Below are positions 26,028-33,298 of a DNA stretch of 50,541 bases, one piece after another; positions within the stretch are counted from its first letter, which is position 1; the number at the start of each line of letters is the position of its first letter. The stretch spans positions 1 to 50,541 of the forward strand of contig JABFFZ010000037.1 of assembly GCA_013112725.1 (NCBI GenBank). The letters are read 5' to 3'. The DNA is from Chloroflexota bacterium. Its GTDB lineage: Bacteria > Chloroflexota > Anaerolineae > Promineifilales > Promineifilaceae. The notes beneath the pieces are model-generated. The model was not told the origin of the DNA. It saw nothing but the letters and a program-made list of their open reading frames with translations, and ran no database searches. A program made the translations under genes and the position numbers.

Positions 26028-27707
26028 TTACCCGGCGCAGCAGCTTAACAGGGCCACATCTTTTTCAAAGCCGAGCAGGGCCAGCTTGATCCCTTCCACA
26101 TTGGTCAGGTAAGGGAAGATGGTCTGGCGCAGTTGGCTGACGGTAATGCCAAAACGGATGGCCAGCACGGCCGTTTGAATCAATTCGCCTCCCTCTGGGG
26201 CCAAAATATGCGCCCCTAGCAGGCGGTCACTGTCCGCATCGGCCACCAGCTTGATCAGGCCGCGTGTGTCGCGGGCTGCCAGCGCACGCGGCACGTGGCT
26301 CATGGCCAGCGTGCTGACCTTGACGTTGTGTCCCCGCTCAATAGCCTGCGCTTCGGTCAATCCGGCGCTGGCAACCTGCGGGTCGGTGAAGGTGATACGG
26401 GGAATATAGCCCGTATCCAGCGGGTTGCTTAGCCCATTGAGCGCGTTTTCCGCCGCCAGACCGCCAGCGTAGGCGGCCACATAGACAAACATATCCTGTC
26501 CGGTCACATCGCCGGCGGCGTAGACGAAGGGATTGCCGGTACGCAGGGTCTCATCTACCAGAATTTCGCCGCGCCTGCCCAACTTGACGCCGTTCTCCTC
26601 CAGTCCCATGTTGGCAGTGTTGGGGCGGCGGCCGGTGGCGACCAGCAGTTGTTCGGCGTCCAGCGTCACTTCTTTATCTTGATGGATGCCGGTGAGGTGG
26701 TAACGGCCGTTTTCCTTCTGCACCTGTTTCGTGGCAAAACCGGTCAGGATACGCAGCCCTTCTTCTTCTAAATAACCGGCGAGGGCGGCGCTGATGGCTT
26801 CATCTTCAAAGGGGGCGATGCGCGGCAGCAGTTCCACCACTGTCACAAACGTCCCGGCGCGGGCGTAGGTTTGCGCCAGTTCCAGGCCAACGGCATTCGC
26901 CCCCAGCACAATCAGGGAACTGGGGCGCTCTTGCAAATCAAGGACGGCCGTGCTGTCCAGATAGCCCGCCTCGGCCAGCCCCTCAATCGGCGGCGCCCAG
27001 GGGCGCGCCCCGGTAGCGATGAGGATGCGGTAAGGGGTGTAGAGCTTGCCCTGAGCAGCGTCGAAGGGGCCGTTGATCTCCACGCTGTTTTTGCCGGTCA
27101 GTCTGGCGTAGCCTTCAATGTACTCTATGTCAGGATACCCGGCCAGCACGTCGGCATATTTGCCCTGGCGCAGCCTGGTCACCAGTTCATCTTTTTGGGC
27201 AATGACCTGCGGCCATTCAATCGGGCCGGGGATGGTGTGAATGCCCTGAAAACGATGCGTACCGGCCTGATGCGCCGTTTCCACAGCGCGGATGAGGGTC
27301 TTGGAAGGCACACAGCCTACGTTGACGCACGTGCCGCCCATCGTGCCCGCTTCCACAATGGCCGTGTGGTAGCCTAATTCCGCCGCCTTAATCGCCGCCG
27401 CAAATCCGGCCGAGCCGCCGCCAATCACCATCAGATCATAATCATAGCTGCCGTTCCGCGAGCCGGGCGTATTCAGCGGCTGGCGGCTTTTGATGGTCGC
27501 GGAATAGCCCGCATGGGCGACGGCCGCTGCCAACGCTTCGGCCGTTACACCGGGTGACGCTTTCACGGTCGCCTTGCCGGACTGCCAGCCGGGCACGGCC
27601 GTTTCCACCACCCCCTCAACTTCCTGCAACGCCTTTGTCACATGCCGGGCGCAGGCATCGCAGGTCATCCCTTGTACTTCCAGTTCCAATTGTTCTATTT
27701 CGTTCAT
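26028..27707 (-). CDS. merA: Mercury(II) reductase with N-terminal HMA domain
   Basis: The 559-residue flavoenzyme reduces Hg(II) to volatile Hg(0) with NADPH. The N-terminal heavy-metal domain carries GMTCDACARHV (C16, C19). The FAD site is VIGGGSAGFAAAIKAAELG, the redox pair is GTCVNVGCVPSKT, the NADPH region is LIVLGANAVGLELAQTYARAG, and the second FAD motif is VYAAGDVTG. The C-terminal vicinal pair LSCCAG, needed to pass Hg(II) to the active site of the partner subunit, is intact. ATG 27707 with AAAGGA is chosen. It lies between merR and the merE-like gene. Confidence 0.97.
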   Translation of the reverse strand: MNEIEQLELEVQGMTCDACARHVTKALQEVEGVVETAVPGWQSGKATVKASPGVTAEALAAAVAHAGYSATIKSRQPLNTPGSRNGSYDYDLMVIGGGSAGFAAAIKAAELGYHTAIVEAGTMGGTCVNVGCVPSKTLIRAVETAHQAGTHRFQGIHTIPGPIEWPQVIAQKDELVTRLRQGKYADVLAGYPDIEYIEGYARLTGKNSVEINGPFDAAQGKLYTPYRILIATGARPWAPPIEGLAEAGYLDSTAVLDLQERPSSLIVLGANAVGLELAQTYARAGTFVTVVELLPRIAPFEDEAISAALAGYLEEEGLRILTGFATKQVQKENGRYHLTGIHQDKEVTLDAEQLLVATGRRPNTANMGLEENGVKLGRRGEILVDETLRTGNPFVYAAGDVTGQDMFVYVAAYAGGLAAENALNGLSNPLDTGYIPRITFTDPQVASAGLTEAQAIERGHNVKVSTLAMSHVPRALAARDTRGLIKLVADADSDRLLGAHILAPEGGELIQTAVLAIRFGITVSQLRQTIFPYLTNVEGIKLALLGFEKDVALLSCCAG

Positions 27708-27731
27708 GTATCAATCCTTTTTTTTGAAGTC

Positions 27732-27767
27732 AAGGAGTTCAACTCCTTTAGCAAAGTTGAACCCCTT
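27732..27767. repeat. GTTCAAC/GTTGAAC intergenic palindrome (copy 1)
   Basis: AAGGAGTTCAAC pairs with GTTGAACCCCTT around a 12-nt loop, with one mismatch. It sits between merR and merA. Same core as the palindromes at 29713 and 33018. Confidence 0.6.
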
Positions 27768-28173
27768 AGTGGAGCCGTTCCTCAACCAGGTGGCAGACAC
27801 AATTTTTGCCCTCAACGTCATCCAGGGGAAAGGTTTGCCCCAGCCGGTGCAGGTCACGCAGTTCTGTTTCCAGGCGCTGCAATTCGGCGATGCGCTGGCT
27901 GACCTCATCCGCTTTTTCGGCCAGCCGGTCTAGCAAAACACGGCAGGGCGCCTCGCGCTGGTCACGCAGAGCCAACATTTCCTGCACATCATCCAGGGAC
28001 AAATCCAGGCGGCGGGCCGCGGCCACAAAGCGAGCGCGGGCTACGTCGTCCTCTGCGTATACCCGGTAGCCATTTTCCAGCCGCACGGGCGGGGGCAGCA
28101 GGCCAATCTCTTCGTAGTAGCGAATCGTTTTGGCCGGCAGGTTTGTTTGTTGGGCAAATTCTTTTATTTGCAT
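27766..28173 (-). CDS. merR: MerR-family metal-responsive regulator
   Basis: 135 residues. The N-terminal winged helix is MQIKEFAQQTNLPAKTIRYYEEIGLLPPP, then NGYRVYAEDDVARARFV and LDLSLDDVQEML. A coiled coil for dimerisation follows, then metal-site cysteines C77 (EAPCRVLLDRL), C125 and C127 (KNCVCHLVEE). The three-Cys arrangement resembles MerR (C82, C117, C126) more than the two-Cys CueR, although the operator upstream is CueR-like. It heads the merR-merA-merE-like operon and probably autoregulates it by DNA underwinding at a 19-bp spacer promoter. GAGGTG precedes the ATG. Confidence 0.9.
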   Translation of the reverse strand: MQIKEFAQQTNLPAKTIRYYEEIGLLPPPVRLENGYRVYAEDDVARARFVAAARRLDLSLDDVQEMLALRDQREAPCRVLLDRLAEKADEVSQRIAELQRLETELRDLHRLGQTFPLDDVEGKNCVCHLVEERLH

Positions 28174-28193
28174 CTTTTCACCTCACCCATCAG

Positions 28194-28224
28194 ATTGTAA
28201 ACCTTCCAGCAAGTGGAAGGTCAA
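28194..28224 (-). promoter_or_regulatory. MerR/CueR-type promoter-operator of the mer operon
   Basis: On the minus strand TTGACC, a 19-bp spacer, TACAAT. Within it the perfect dyad ACCTTCCA-cttgc-TGGAAGGT (28201-28221) fills the spacer. A 19-bp spacer with a dyad between -35 and -10 is diagnostic of MerR-family control. The arm sequence is almost that of the E. coli CueR/copA operator. Confidence 0.88.
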
Positions 28225-28239
28225 GGGCGAAACCATTTG

Positions 28240-28294
28240 GTTACCGAACCGTCACTGGAAACAAACGGCGTACAGCCCGCCCAAGCCTTATACT
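28240..28294 (+). promoter_or_regulatory. 11-bp direct-repeat promoter element (copy 7)
   Basis: GTTACCGAACC, GTCACTGGAAA, CAAACG, 21 bp, TATACT. The GTTTCC box is not conserved here, but GTCAC-to-TATACT distance is 38 bp as in the others. It starts 15 bp beyond the -35 of the divergent mer promoter and serves the flavin reductase gene 28 bp downstream. Confidence 0.6.
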
Positions 28295-28321
28295 GGTGTA
28301 AGCTTTTTCAAGGAGACAACA

Positions 28322-29698
28322 GTGACAACATACGACATCATCTGGATTGGCACCGGCCAGGCGACGGGCACGATTGTGCCCCGGCTGGTAAAAGCCGGTA
28401 AAACAGTGGCCATTGTGGAAGGCGGCCGTTTCGGTGGCAGCTGCGTTAATTATGGCTGCACCCCCACCAAAACGATTGTGGCCAGCGCGCGGGCGGCGCA
28501 TATGGCCCGGCGCGGGCCAGATTTTGGCGTCATCACCGGCGATATACAGATTGACTTTGCCCGCGTTATGGAACGGCAAAACAAGATGCGTCACGGAGCC
28601 AGCGATGGCCTGGAGAATTGGCTGCGAAACATGGAGGGGGTGACGGTGTATGCGGGCTACGGCCGTTTTACCGGCCCCCACACTGTGCAAGTCAACGATG
28701 ATGTCATTGAGGGCGAAACCATCATCATCAACGCCGGCGCCCGGCCACGCAAGCCGCCCATCCCCGGCATTGACGAAGTAGATTGGCTGGACAACGCCCG
28801 GCTGCTGGCCTTGACCGAATTGCCACAGCACCTCGTCATCATTGGCGGCAGCTATATTGGCCTGGAATTTGCCCAGGCATTTCGTCGCCTGGGCAGCGAA
28901 GTGACCGTGCTGGAAGGCGGCCCGCAAATTATGGCTCGCGAAGACGACGACATGGCTGCCGCTGCCAGGGAGATTCTAGAAAAGGAAGGCATCACCCTCT
29001 ATACCAGCGCCAGGGTACAGCGGCTGGCGCAGGCCGCGCCACAGCAGGTTGATGTTTTCTTTGAGCTGGATGGGCAGAATGGGCAAGTGCGCGGGACGCA
29101 TCTGCTGTTAGCCGTCGGCCGTATGCCCAACAGCGACCGCCTGAACCTGGAGGCCGCGGGGGTGGCGGTAGATGAACGGGGCTACATTCGCGTTAATGGG
29201 GTGATGCAAACGGCCGTACCCCATATCTTTGCCGTGGGCGATATCAATGGCGAGGGGGCGTTTACGCACACGTCGGTCAACGATGGCGAAATCTTCTGGG
29301 ATTTTTACAGCGGCGCGGATGATCGCACCCTCTCCCAGCGGATTGCCACCTACGCCATGTTTATTGACCCGCCGCTGGGCCGGGTGGGCATGAACGAGAA
29401 GGAAGCGCGTGCCAGCGGCCGTAAGGTGCTGATGGCCACGCGGGCAATGAAGCATATTTCCCGCGCTAAAGAAAAAGATGAAACGGCCGGTCTGGTAAAA
29501 ATCCTGGTAGACGCGGACACAGAACAATTCCTCGGCGCAACCATTTTGGGTGTAGGCGGTGATGAAATCATCAACATGTTTACGCCGTTTATGTACACGC
29601 GCCAGTCGTACAAGCTGTTCCGCCGGGCGGTGCTGGCCCACCCTACGGTGGCGGAATTGATGCCCTGGATTTTGGATGATTTACGGCCGTTGGCCTGA
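28322..29698 (+). CDS. Mercuric-reductase-like pyridine nucleotide-disulfide oxidoreductase (no HMA domain)
   Basis: A 458-residue flavoprotein. The FAD motif is WIGTGQATGTIVPRLVKAG, the redox pair GGSCVNYGCTPTKT, the NAD(P) motif VIIGGSYIGLEFAQAFRRLG, and the second FAD motif IFAVGDINGEG. It lacks both the heavy-metal domain and a C-terminal Cys pair, so Hg(II) reduction is doubtful; a different disulfide or quinone may be the substrate. The GTG start at 28322 follows AAGGAGA with ideal spacing. It is divergent from merR, and its own promoter belongs to the repeat-element family. Confidence 0.9.
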   Translation: MTTYDIIWIGTGQATGTIVPRLVKAGKTVAIVEGGRFGGSCVNYGCTPTKTIVASARAAHMARRGPDFGVITGDIQIDFARVMERQNKMRHGASDGLENWLRNMEGVTVYAGYGRFTGPHTVQVNDDVIEGETIIINAGARPRKPPIPGIDEVDWLDNARLLALTELPQHLVIIGGSYIGLEFAQAFRRLGSEVTVLEGGPQIMAREDDDMAAAAREILEKEGITLYTSARVQRLAQAAPQQVDVFFELDGQNGQVRGTHLLLAVGRMPNSDRLNLEAAGVAVDERGYIRVNGVMQTAVPHIFAVGDINGEGAFTHTSVNDGEIFWDFYSGADDRTLSQRIATYAMFIDPPLGRVGMNEKEARASGRKVLMATRAMKHISRAKEKDETAGLVKILVDADTEQFLGATILGVGGDEIINMFTPFMYTRQSYKLFRRAVLAHPTVAELMPWILDDLRPLA

Positions 29699-29712
29699 AC
29701 ACACCGTTCAAC

Positions 29713-29750
29713 AAAAAAGTTCAAATTTCCCCAAAAGTTGAACTTTTGGG
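29713..29750. repeat. GTTCAA/GTTGAAC palindrome (copy 2), possible terminator
   Basis: AAAAGTTCAA and TTGAACTTTT arms, with a nested CCCAAAAGTT-g-AACTTTTGGG stem. It lies between the flavin reductase and gnd. Confidence 0.55.
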
Positions 29751-29774
29751 AACTTAAATAAGGAACAAACTATT

Positions 29775-30683
29775 ATGGAAATCGCAATGGTAGGGCTGGG
29801 CAAAATGGGCGCCAATATGAGCAAACGACTGTTACAAGGCGGCCACCGGGTCGTGGTAGCGGATTTGAATGCAGAGGCAGTGGCTACGGCCGTTGCCGCT
29901 GGCGCTATTGCTGCTGATTCTTTAGAGTCGCTGCCCCGTTTGTTAGCCGCTCCGCGTGCCGTCTGGATGATGGTACCGGCCGGCGATGCCACCCAAAATG
30001 TCATTAACACCCTGGCGCGGGTACTCCGCCCCGGCGATATTATTGTTGATGGCGGCAACAGCAATTACAAAGACAGTATGCGCCGCGCGGCCGTGTTGCG
30101 TGAGATTGGCCTGCATTTTGTGGATGTAGGCACCAGCGGCGGCATCTGGGGGCTAAGCGAAGGGTATAGCCTGATGGTCGGTGGCAGTGAGGAAGCCGTC
30201 GCTCACTTGCGTCCGGCGCTAGAAACATTGGCCCCTGGCGCGGAAATAGGCTGGGGGCATGTTGGCCCCAGCGGCGCCGGCCACTTTGTGAAAATGATCC
30301 ACAACGGTATTGAGTATGGCCTGATGCAGGCTTACGCCGAAGGGTTTGAGCTGATGAACCATAAAGAGGAGCTGGGCCTGGACCTGCACCAGATCGCCGA
30401 AATCTGGCGCCATGGCAGTGTGGTGCGCTCCTGGCTGCTAGACCTGACGGCCGATGCCCTGGCCGATAATCCCACACTGGCAGGCATTGCCGCCTATGTA
30501 CCGGATTCTGGCGAGGGACGGTGGACGGTGGCCGAGGCGATTGAACTGAACTGTGCTATTCCGGTGATTACTATGGCTTTGCAGCGCCGTTTTCGTTCTC
30601 GTGAAGAAGCGCCGTTTGCCGATAAGCTGCTGGCGGCGATGCGTAACCAGTTTGGCGGCCATGCGGTGAAAAAAGCGGATTAA
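29775..30683 (+). CDS. gnd: 6-phosphogluconate dehydrogenase, decarboxylating (short form)
   Basis: The 302-residue enzyme makes ribulose-5-phosphate, CO2 and reduced cofactor. Rossmann motif MVGLGKMGANMSKRLLQGGH; catalytic-region blocks IIVDGGNSNYKDSMRR, GTSGGIWGL, and GAGHFVKMIHNGIEYGLMQAYAEG with the catalytic Lys and Asn. It is the short type (about 300 aa), typical of the YqeC/GntZ-like group, often NAD-linked, without the long C-terminal helical extension of GndA. Eight bases separate it from zwf, which gives an operon gnd-zwf-nnrE. Confidence 0.95.
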   Translation: MEIAMVGLGKMGANMSKRLLQGGHRVVVADLNAEAVATAVAAGAIAADSLESLPRLLAAPRAVWMMVPAGDATQNVINTLARVLRPGDIIVDGGNSNYKDSMRRAAVLREIGLHFVDVGTSGGIWGLSEGYSLMVGGSEEAVAHLRPALETLAPGAEIGWGHVGPSGAGHFVKMIHNGIEYGLMQAYAEGFELMNHKEELGLDLHQIAEIWRHGSVVRSWLLDLTADALADNPTLAGIAAYVPDSGEGRWTVAEAIELNCAIPVITMALQRRFRSREEAPFADKLLAAMRNQFGGHAVKKAD

Positions 30684-30691
30684 GAAAATCA

Positions 30692-32209
30692 ATGACTGAA
30701 CACAAGCAACCTGCCACTATCGTCATCTTTGGCGCATCGGGTGATTTAACCCGCCGCAAACTGATCCCGGCGCTGTTTCGCCTGTGTCGCCAGAACCTGC
30801 TGCCCGCGCCGTTTCAGGTTGTCGGCTTTGCGGTGACGGAGTGGGATACGGCCGAATTTCGTCGCCAGATGCGCGGCGGCGTGGATGAATTTGCCCGCGA
30901 GCCGTTTAGTGAAGCGGAATGGCAGACTTTTGCCGAACGTTTGCATTACACTCCCGGCGGTTTTACGGAAGCGGCCGATTTTGCCCATCTGCGCCAATTT
31001 TTAGAGGCAACGGAAGGCGAACTGTCTCACCGGCTGTATTACCTGGCGACGCCGCCCCGCTTTTTTGCCGACATCATTGCCCAATTGGGCGCGGCCGGCA
31101 TGGCCCAGGATGTATACTGCGAAACGGGGTCTATGGCCCATGTGCCAGGCTCAGCCCCAGGGCAGACTGCCTGGCGGCGGGTGATCATCGAAAAACCATT
31201 CGGCCGTGACCTGGCCTCGGCGCAGGCGTTGAACCAGGCGGTACATGCTGTGTTGGCTGAACACCAGATTTACCGCATTGACCATTACCTGGCCAAAGAG
31301 ACAGTGCAAAATATATTGGTCTTTCGTTTTGCCAACACAATGTTTGAGCCAATTTGGAACCGCAACTACATTGATCACGTGCAGATTACGGTAGCCGAAG
31401 CGGTGGACGTGGGGCACCGCGCCGGTTATTACGACCAGGCAGGCGTGCTGCGGGATATGTTCCAAAATCACCTGATGCAGCTGCTGGCACTGGTGGGCAT
31501 GGAGCCGCCGGCTTCGTTTGACGCCAACGCGATTCGGGATGAGAAGGTGAAGACGATGCGGGCGGTACGGCCGTTAACCCCCACTGAATTAGCTAACCAG
31601 ACCGTTCGCGCCCAGTACGAAGGATATGGCGCTACTGCCGGCGTGGTCGCCAACTCGCAGACCCCGACCTACGCGGCGCTGGAACTGTACATTGATAACT
31701 GGCGCTGGCAGGGCGTTCCTTTTTATCTGCGCTCCGGCAAGGCTTTGGCGCAAAAGACGTCGGAAATTATCATCCAGTTCAAACGGCCGCCGCACATAAT
31801 GTTCCCCGTTTCTCTGGATGGGCCGCTGCGTTCCAACTACCTGGCGCTGTGCATCCAGCCACATGAAGGCTTTCACCAGCGTTTTGAGGTAAAAGTGCCG
31901 GGCCGGGAGATTGCCATGCGGCCGGTGGATATGGATTTTCATTACGACGACGCTTTTGTGCCGGACAGTGTGCCGGAAGCGTATGAGACGCTGCTGCTAA
32001 ATGCCCTGGAAGGAGACGCCACGCTTTTTACGCGCAGCGATGGCATTGAAGCGGCGTGGCGGGTGATTGATTCTGTTTTGCAGGGGTGGGAAACGGATGA
32101 TGCGCCGCCGCTGACCACTTATCGGCCGGGCAGTTGGGGGCCGGCGGCGGCGGATGAATTATTGGGGAGAAACGGCCGTTTCTGGCGGCATGGCTGTCTG
32201 GATACGTAA
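30692..32209 (+). CDS. zwf: Glucose-6-phosphate 1-dehydrogenase
   Basis: 505 residues, normal length. NADP-binding FGASGDLTRRKLIPALFRL, substrate/catalytic block YRIDHYLAKETVQNILVFRFAN (catalytic His in RIDHY, Lys in GKE-like AKE), IEKPFGRD, and PFYLRSGKAL. It carries out the first oxidative step of the pentose-phosphate pathway. A Pro/Ala variation, LAKE rather than LGKE, is seen in the catalytic stretch. Gene order gnd-zwf matches the two oxidative steps; it is 12 bp before nnrE. Confidence 0.97.
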   Translation: MTEHKQPATIVIFGASGDLTRRKLIPALFRLCRQNLLPAPFQVVGFAVTEWDTAEFRRQMRGGVDEFAREPFSEAEWQTFAERLHYTPGGFTEAADFAHLRQFLEATEGELSHRLYYLATPPRFFADIIAQLGAAGMAQDVYCETGSMAHVPGSAPGQTAWRRVIIEKPFGRDLASAQALNQAVHAVLAEHQIYRIDHYLAKETVQNILVFRFANTMFEPIWNRNYIDHVQITVAEAVDVGHRAGYYDQAGVLRDMFQNHLMQLLALVGMEPPASFDANAIRDEKVKTMRAVRPLTPTELANQTVRAQYEGYGATAGVVANSQTPTYAALELYIDNWRWQGVPFYLRSGKALAQKTSEIIIQFKRPPHIMFPVSLDGPLRSNYLALCIQPHEGFHQRFEVKVPGREIAMRPVDMDFHYDDAFVPDSVPEAYETLLLNALEGDATLFTRSDGIEAAWRVIDSVLQGWETDDAPPLTTYRPGSWGPAAADELLGRNGRFWRHGCLDT

Positions 32210-32221
32210 CAAGGAAGAAAT

Positions 32222-33013
32222 ATGGAAGTTCCATTTTATACCGCCCCATTACCCGCGTTAACCACCATGCAAATGATCGCGGTGGATCGGGCGATGATTG
32301 AGGATTATGGCATTGACCTGATTCAGATGATGGAGAATGCCGGGCGCAACCTGGCCCATCTGGCCCGCGCACGATTCCTGGGCAGTGACCCACGCGGCCA
32401 AAAGGTCGTGGTTTTGGCCGGAACGGGCGGCAACGGCGGCGGCGCCCTGGTCTGCGCCCGGTGGCTGCACAACTATGGCGCTGATGTGCGCGTGATTGTC
32501 ACCCGGCCAGATGGTGATTTTGCGCCTGTGCCCGCCCACCAACTGGCTATTCTGCGGCGCATGGACGTACCGGTGACGCTGGCTGAAGAGGTAGAAGCAG
32601 AAGGGGATACGGCCACTTCGCCGATGGACGCTGCGTCCGCTCTCAGTGCAAGCGTCCTCATCATAGATGGCCTCATTGGCTACAGCTTGCAGGGCAGCCC
32701 GCGTGGGGCCGCCGCGCACCTGATCCGCTGGGCCAACCGGCAGCCCGCCCCCATTCTGGCGCTGGATGTGCCCTCTGGCCTGGATGCGACGACCGGCCAG
32801 GTTTATGAACCGGCGATAAAGGCGGCGGCGACGATGACATTGGCTTTGCCAAAAGTAGGGTTGTTGGCGGGCGAAACCGAAGTGGCCGTAGCCCATGTGG
32901 GTGAACTATACCTGGCCGATATCAGCGTACCGCCAGCTCTGTATGCCCGCCCGCCTTTACAATTGACCGTTGGCCCAATCTTCGCCGCCAGCGACATTGT
33001 GCGTGTCCGTTAA
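32222..33013 (+). CDS. nnrE: NAD(P)H-hydrate epimerase domain protein (YjeF N-terminal)
   Basis: 263 residues matching the YjeF_N domain only: TMQMIAVDRAMIEDYGIDLIQMMENAGRNLA at the start, GTGGNGGGALVCARWL, and LALDVPSGLDATTGQ. The family epimerises damaged R-NAD(P)HX for repair by the partner dehydratase (NnrD), which is not fused here. Its place after two dehydrogenases that produce NAD(P)H makes metabolite repair a sensible role. ATG 32222 is preceded by AAGGAAG. Confidence 0.9.
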   Translation: MEVPFYTAPLPALTTMQMIAVDRAMIEDYGIDLIQMMENAGRNLAHLARARFLGSDPRGQKVVVLAGTGGNGGGALVCARWLHNYGADVRVIVTRPDGDFAPVPAHQLAILRRMDVPVTLAEEVEAEGDTATSPMDAASALSASVLIIDGLIGYSLQGSPRGAAAHLIRWANRQPAPILALDVPSGLDATTGQVYEPAIKAAATMTLALPKVGLLAGETEVAVAHVGELYLADISVPPALYARPPLQLTVGPIFAASDIVRVR

Positions 33014-33017
33014 GCAA

Positions 33018-33050
33018 AGAAGTTCAACTCTTCCCAGAAGTTGAACTTCT
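33018..33050. repeat. GTTCAAC/GTTGAAC palindrome (copy 3)
   Basis: AGAAGTTCAACT and AGTTGAACTTCT form perfect 12-bp arms around a 9-nt loop, between nnrE and the Cys-rich small protein. Confidence 0.65.
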
Positions 33051-33073
33051 GAAATGTGGAGGAGAAAGGCATC

Positions 33074-33298
33074 ATGGAGAAAATCATAACCCATACCCAT
33101 ATCACCTGCCCTTTTTGCGGTTTCAGGGAAATGTTAGAAATCCCGGCCGATTACTGCCTCTTTTTTCACCGCTGCGCCAACTGCAACATGCTGCTCAAAC
33201 CCGTGCCGCGCGACTGCTGTGTGTTTTGCTATTATGGGGATACACTTTGTATTCCCAAACAGCGCGAGATGATGGAGGTAAAACATGAACAACTCTGA
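33074..33298 (+). CDS. Small Cys-rich GDCCVFC-type protein
   Basis: 74 residues with three cysteine clusters: TCPFCGF (CxxC), FHRCANCNMLL (CxxC) and PRDCCVFCYYGD (CCxxC). The last matches the GDCCVFCSYG motif of a small uncharacterised family that I recall near mercury and redox genes. The layout suggests zinc or soft-metal binding. ATG 33074 follows GGAGGAGAAAGG with ideal spacing. Its 3' end overlaps the selenoprotein start by 14 bp, and GGAGGT for that gene lies inside it, so the two are cotranslated. Confidence 0.8.
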   Translation: MEKIITHTHITCPFCGFREMLEIPADYCLFFHRCANCNMLLKPVPRDCCVFCYYGDTLCIPKQREMMEVKHEQL

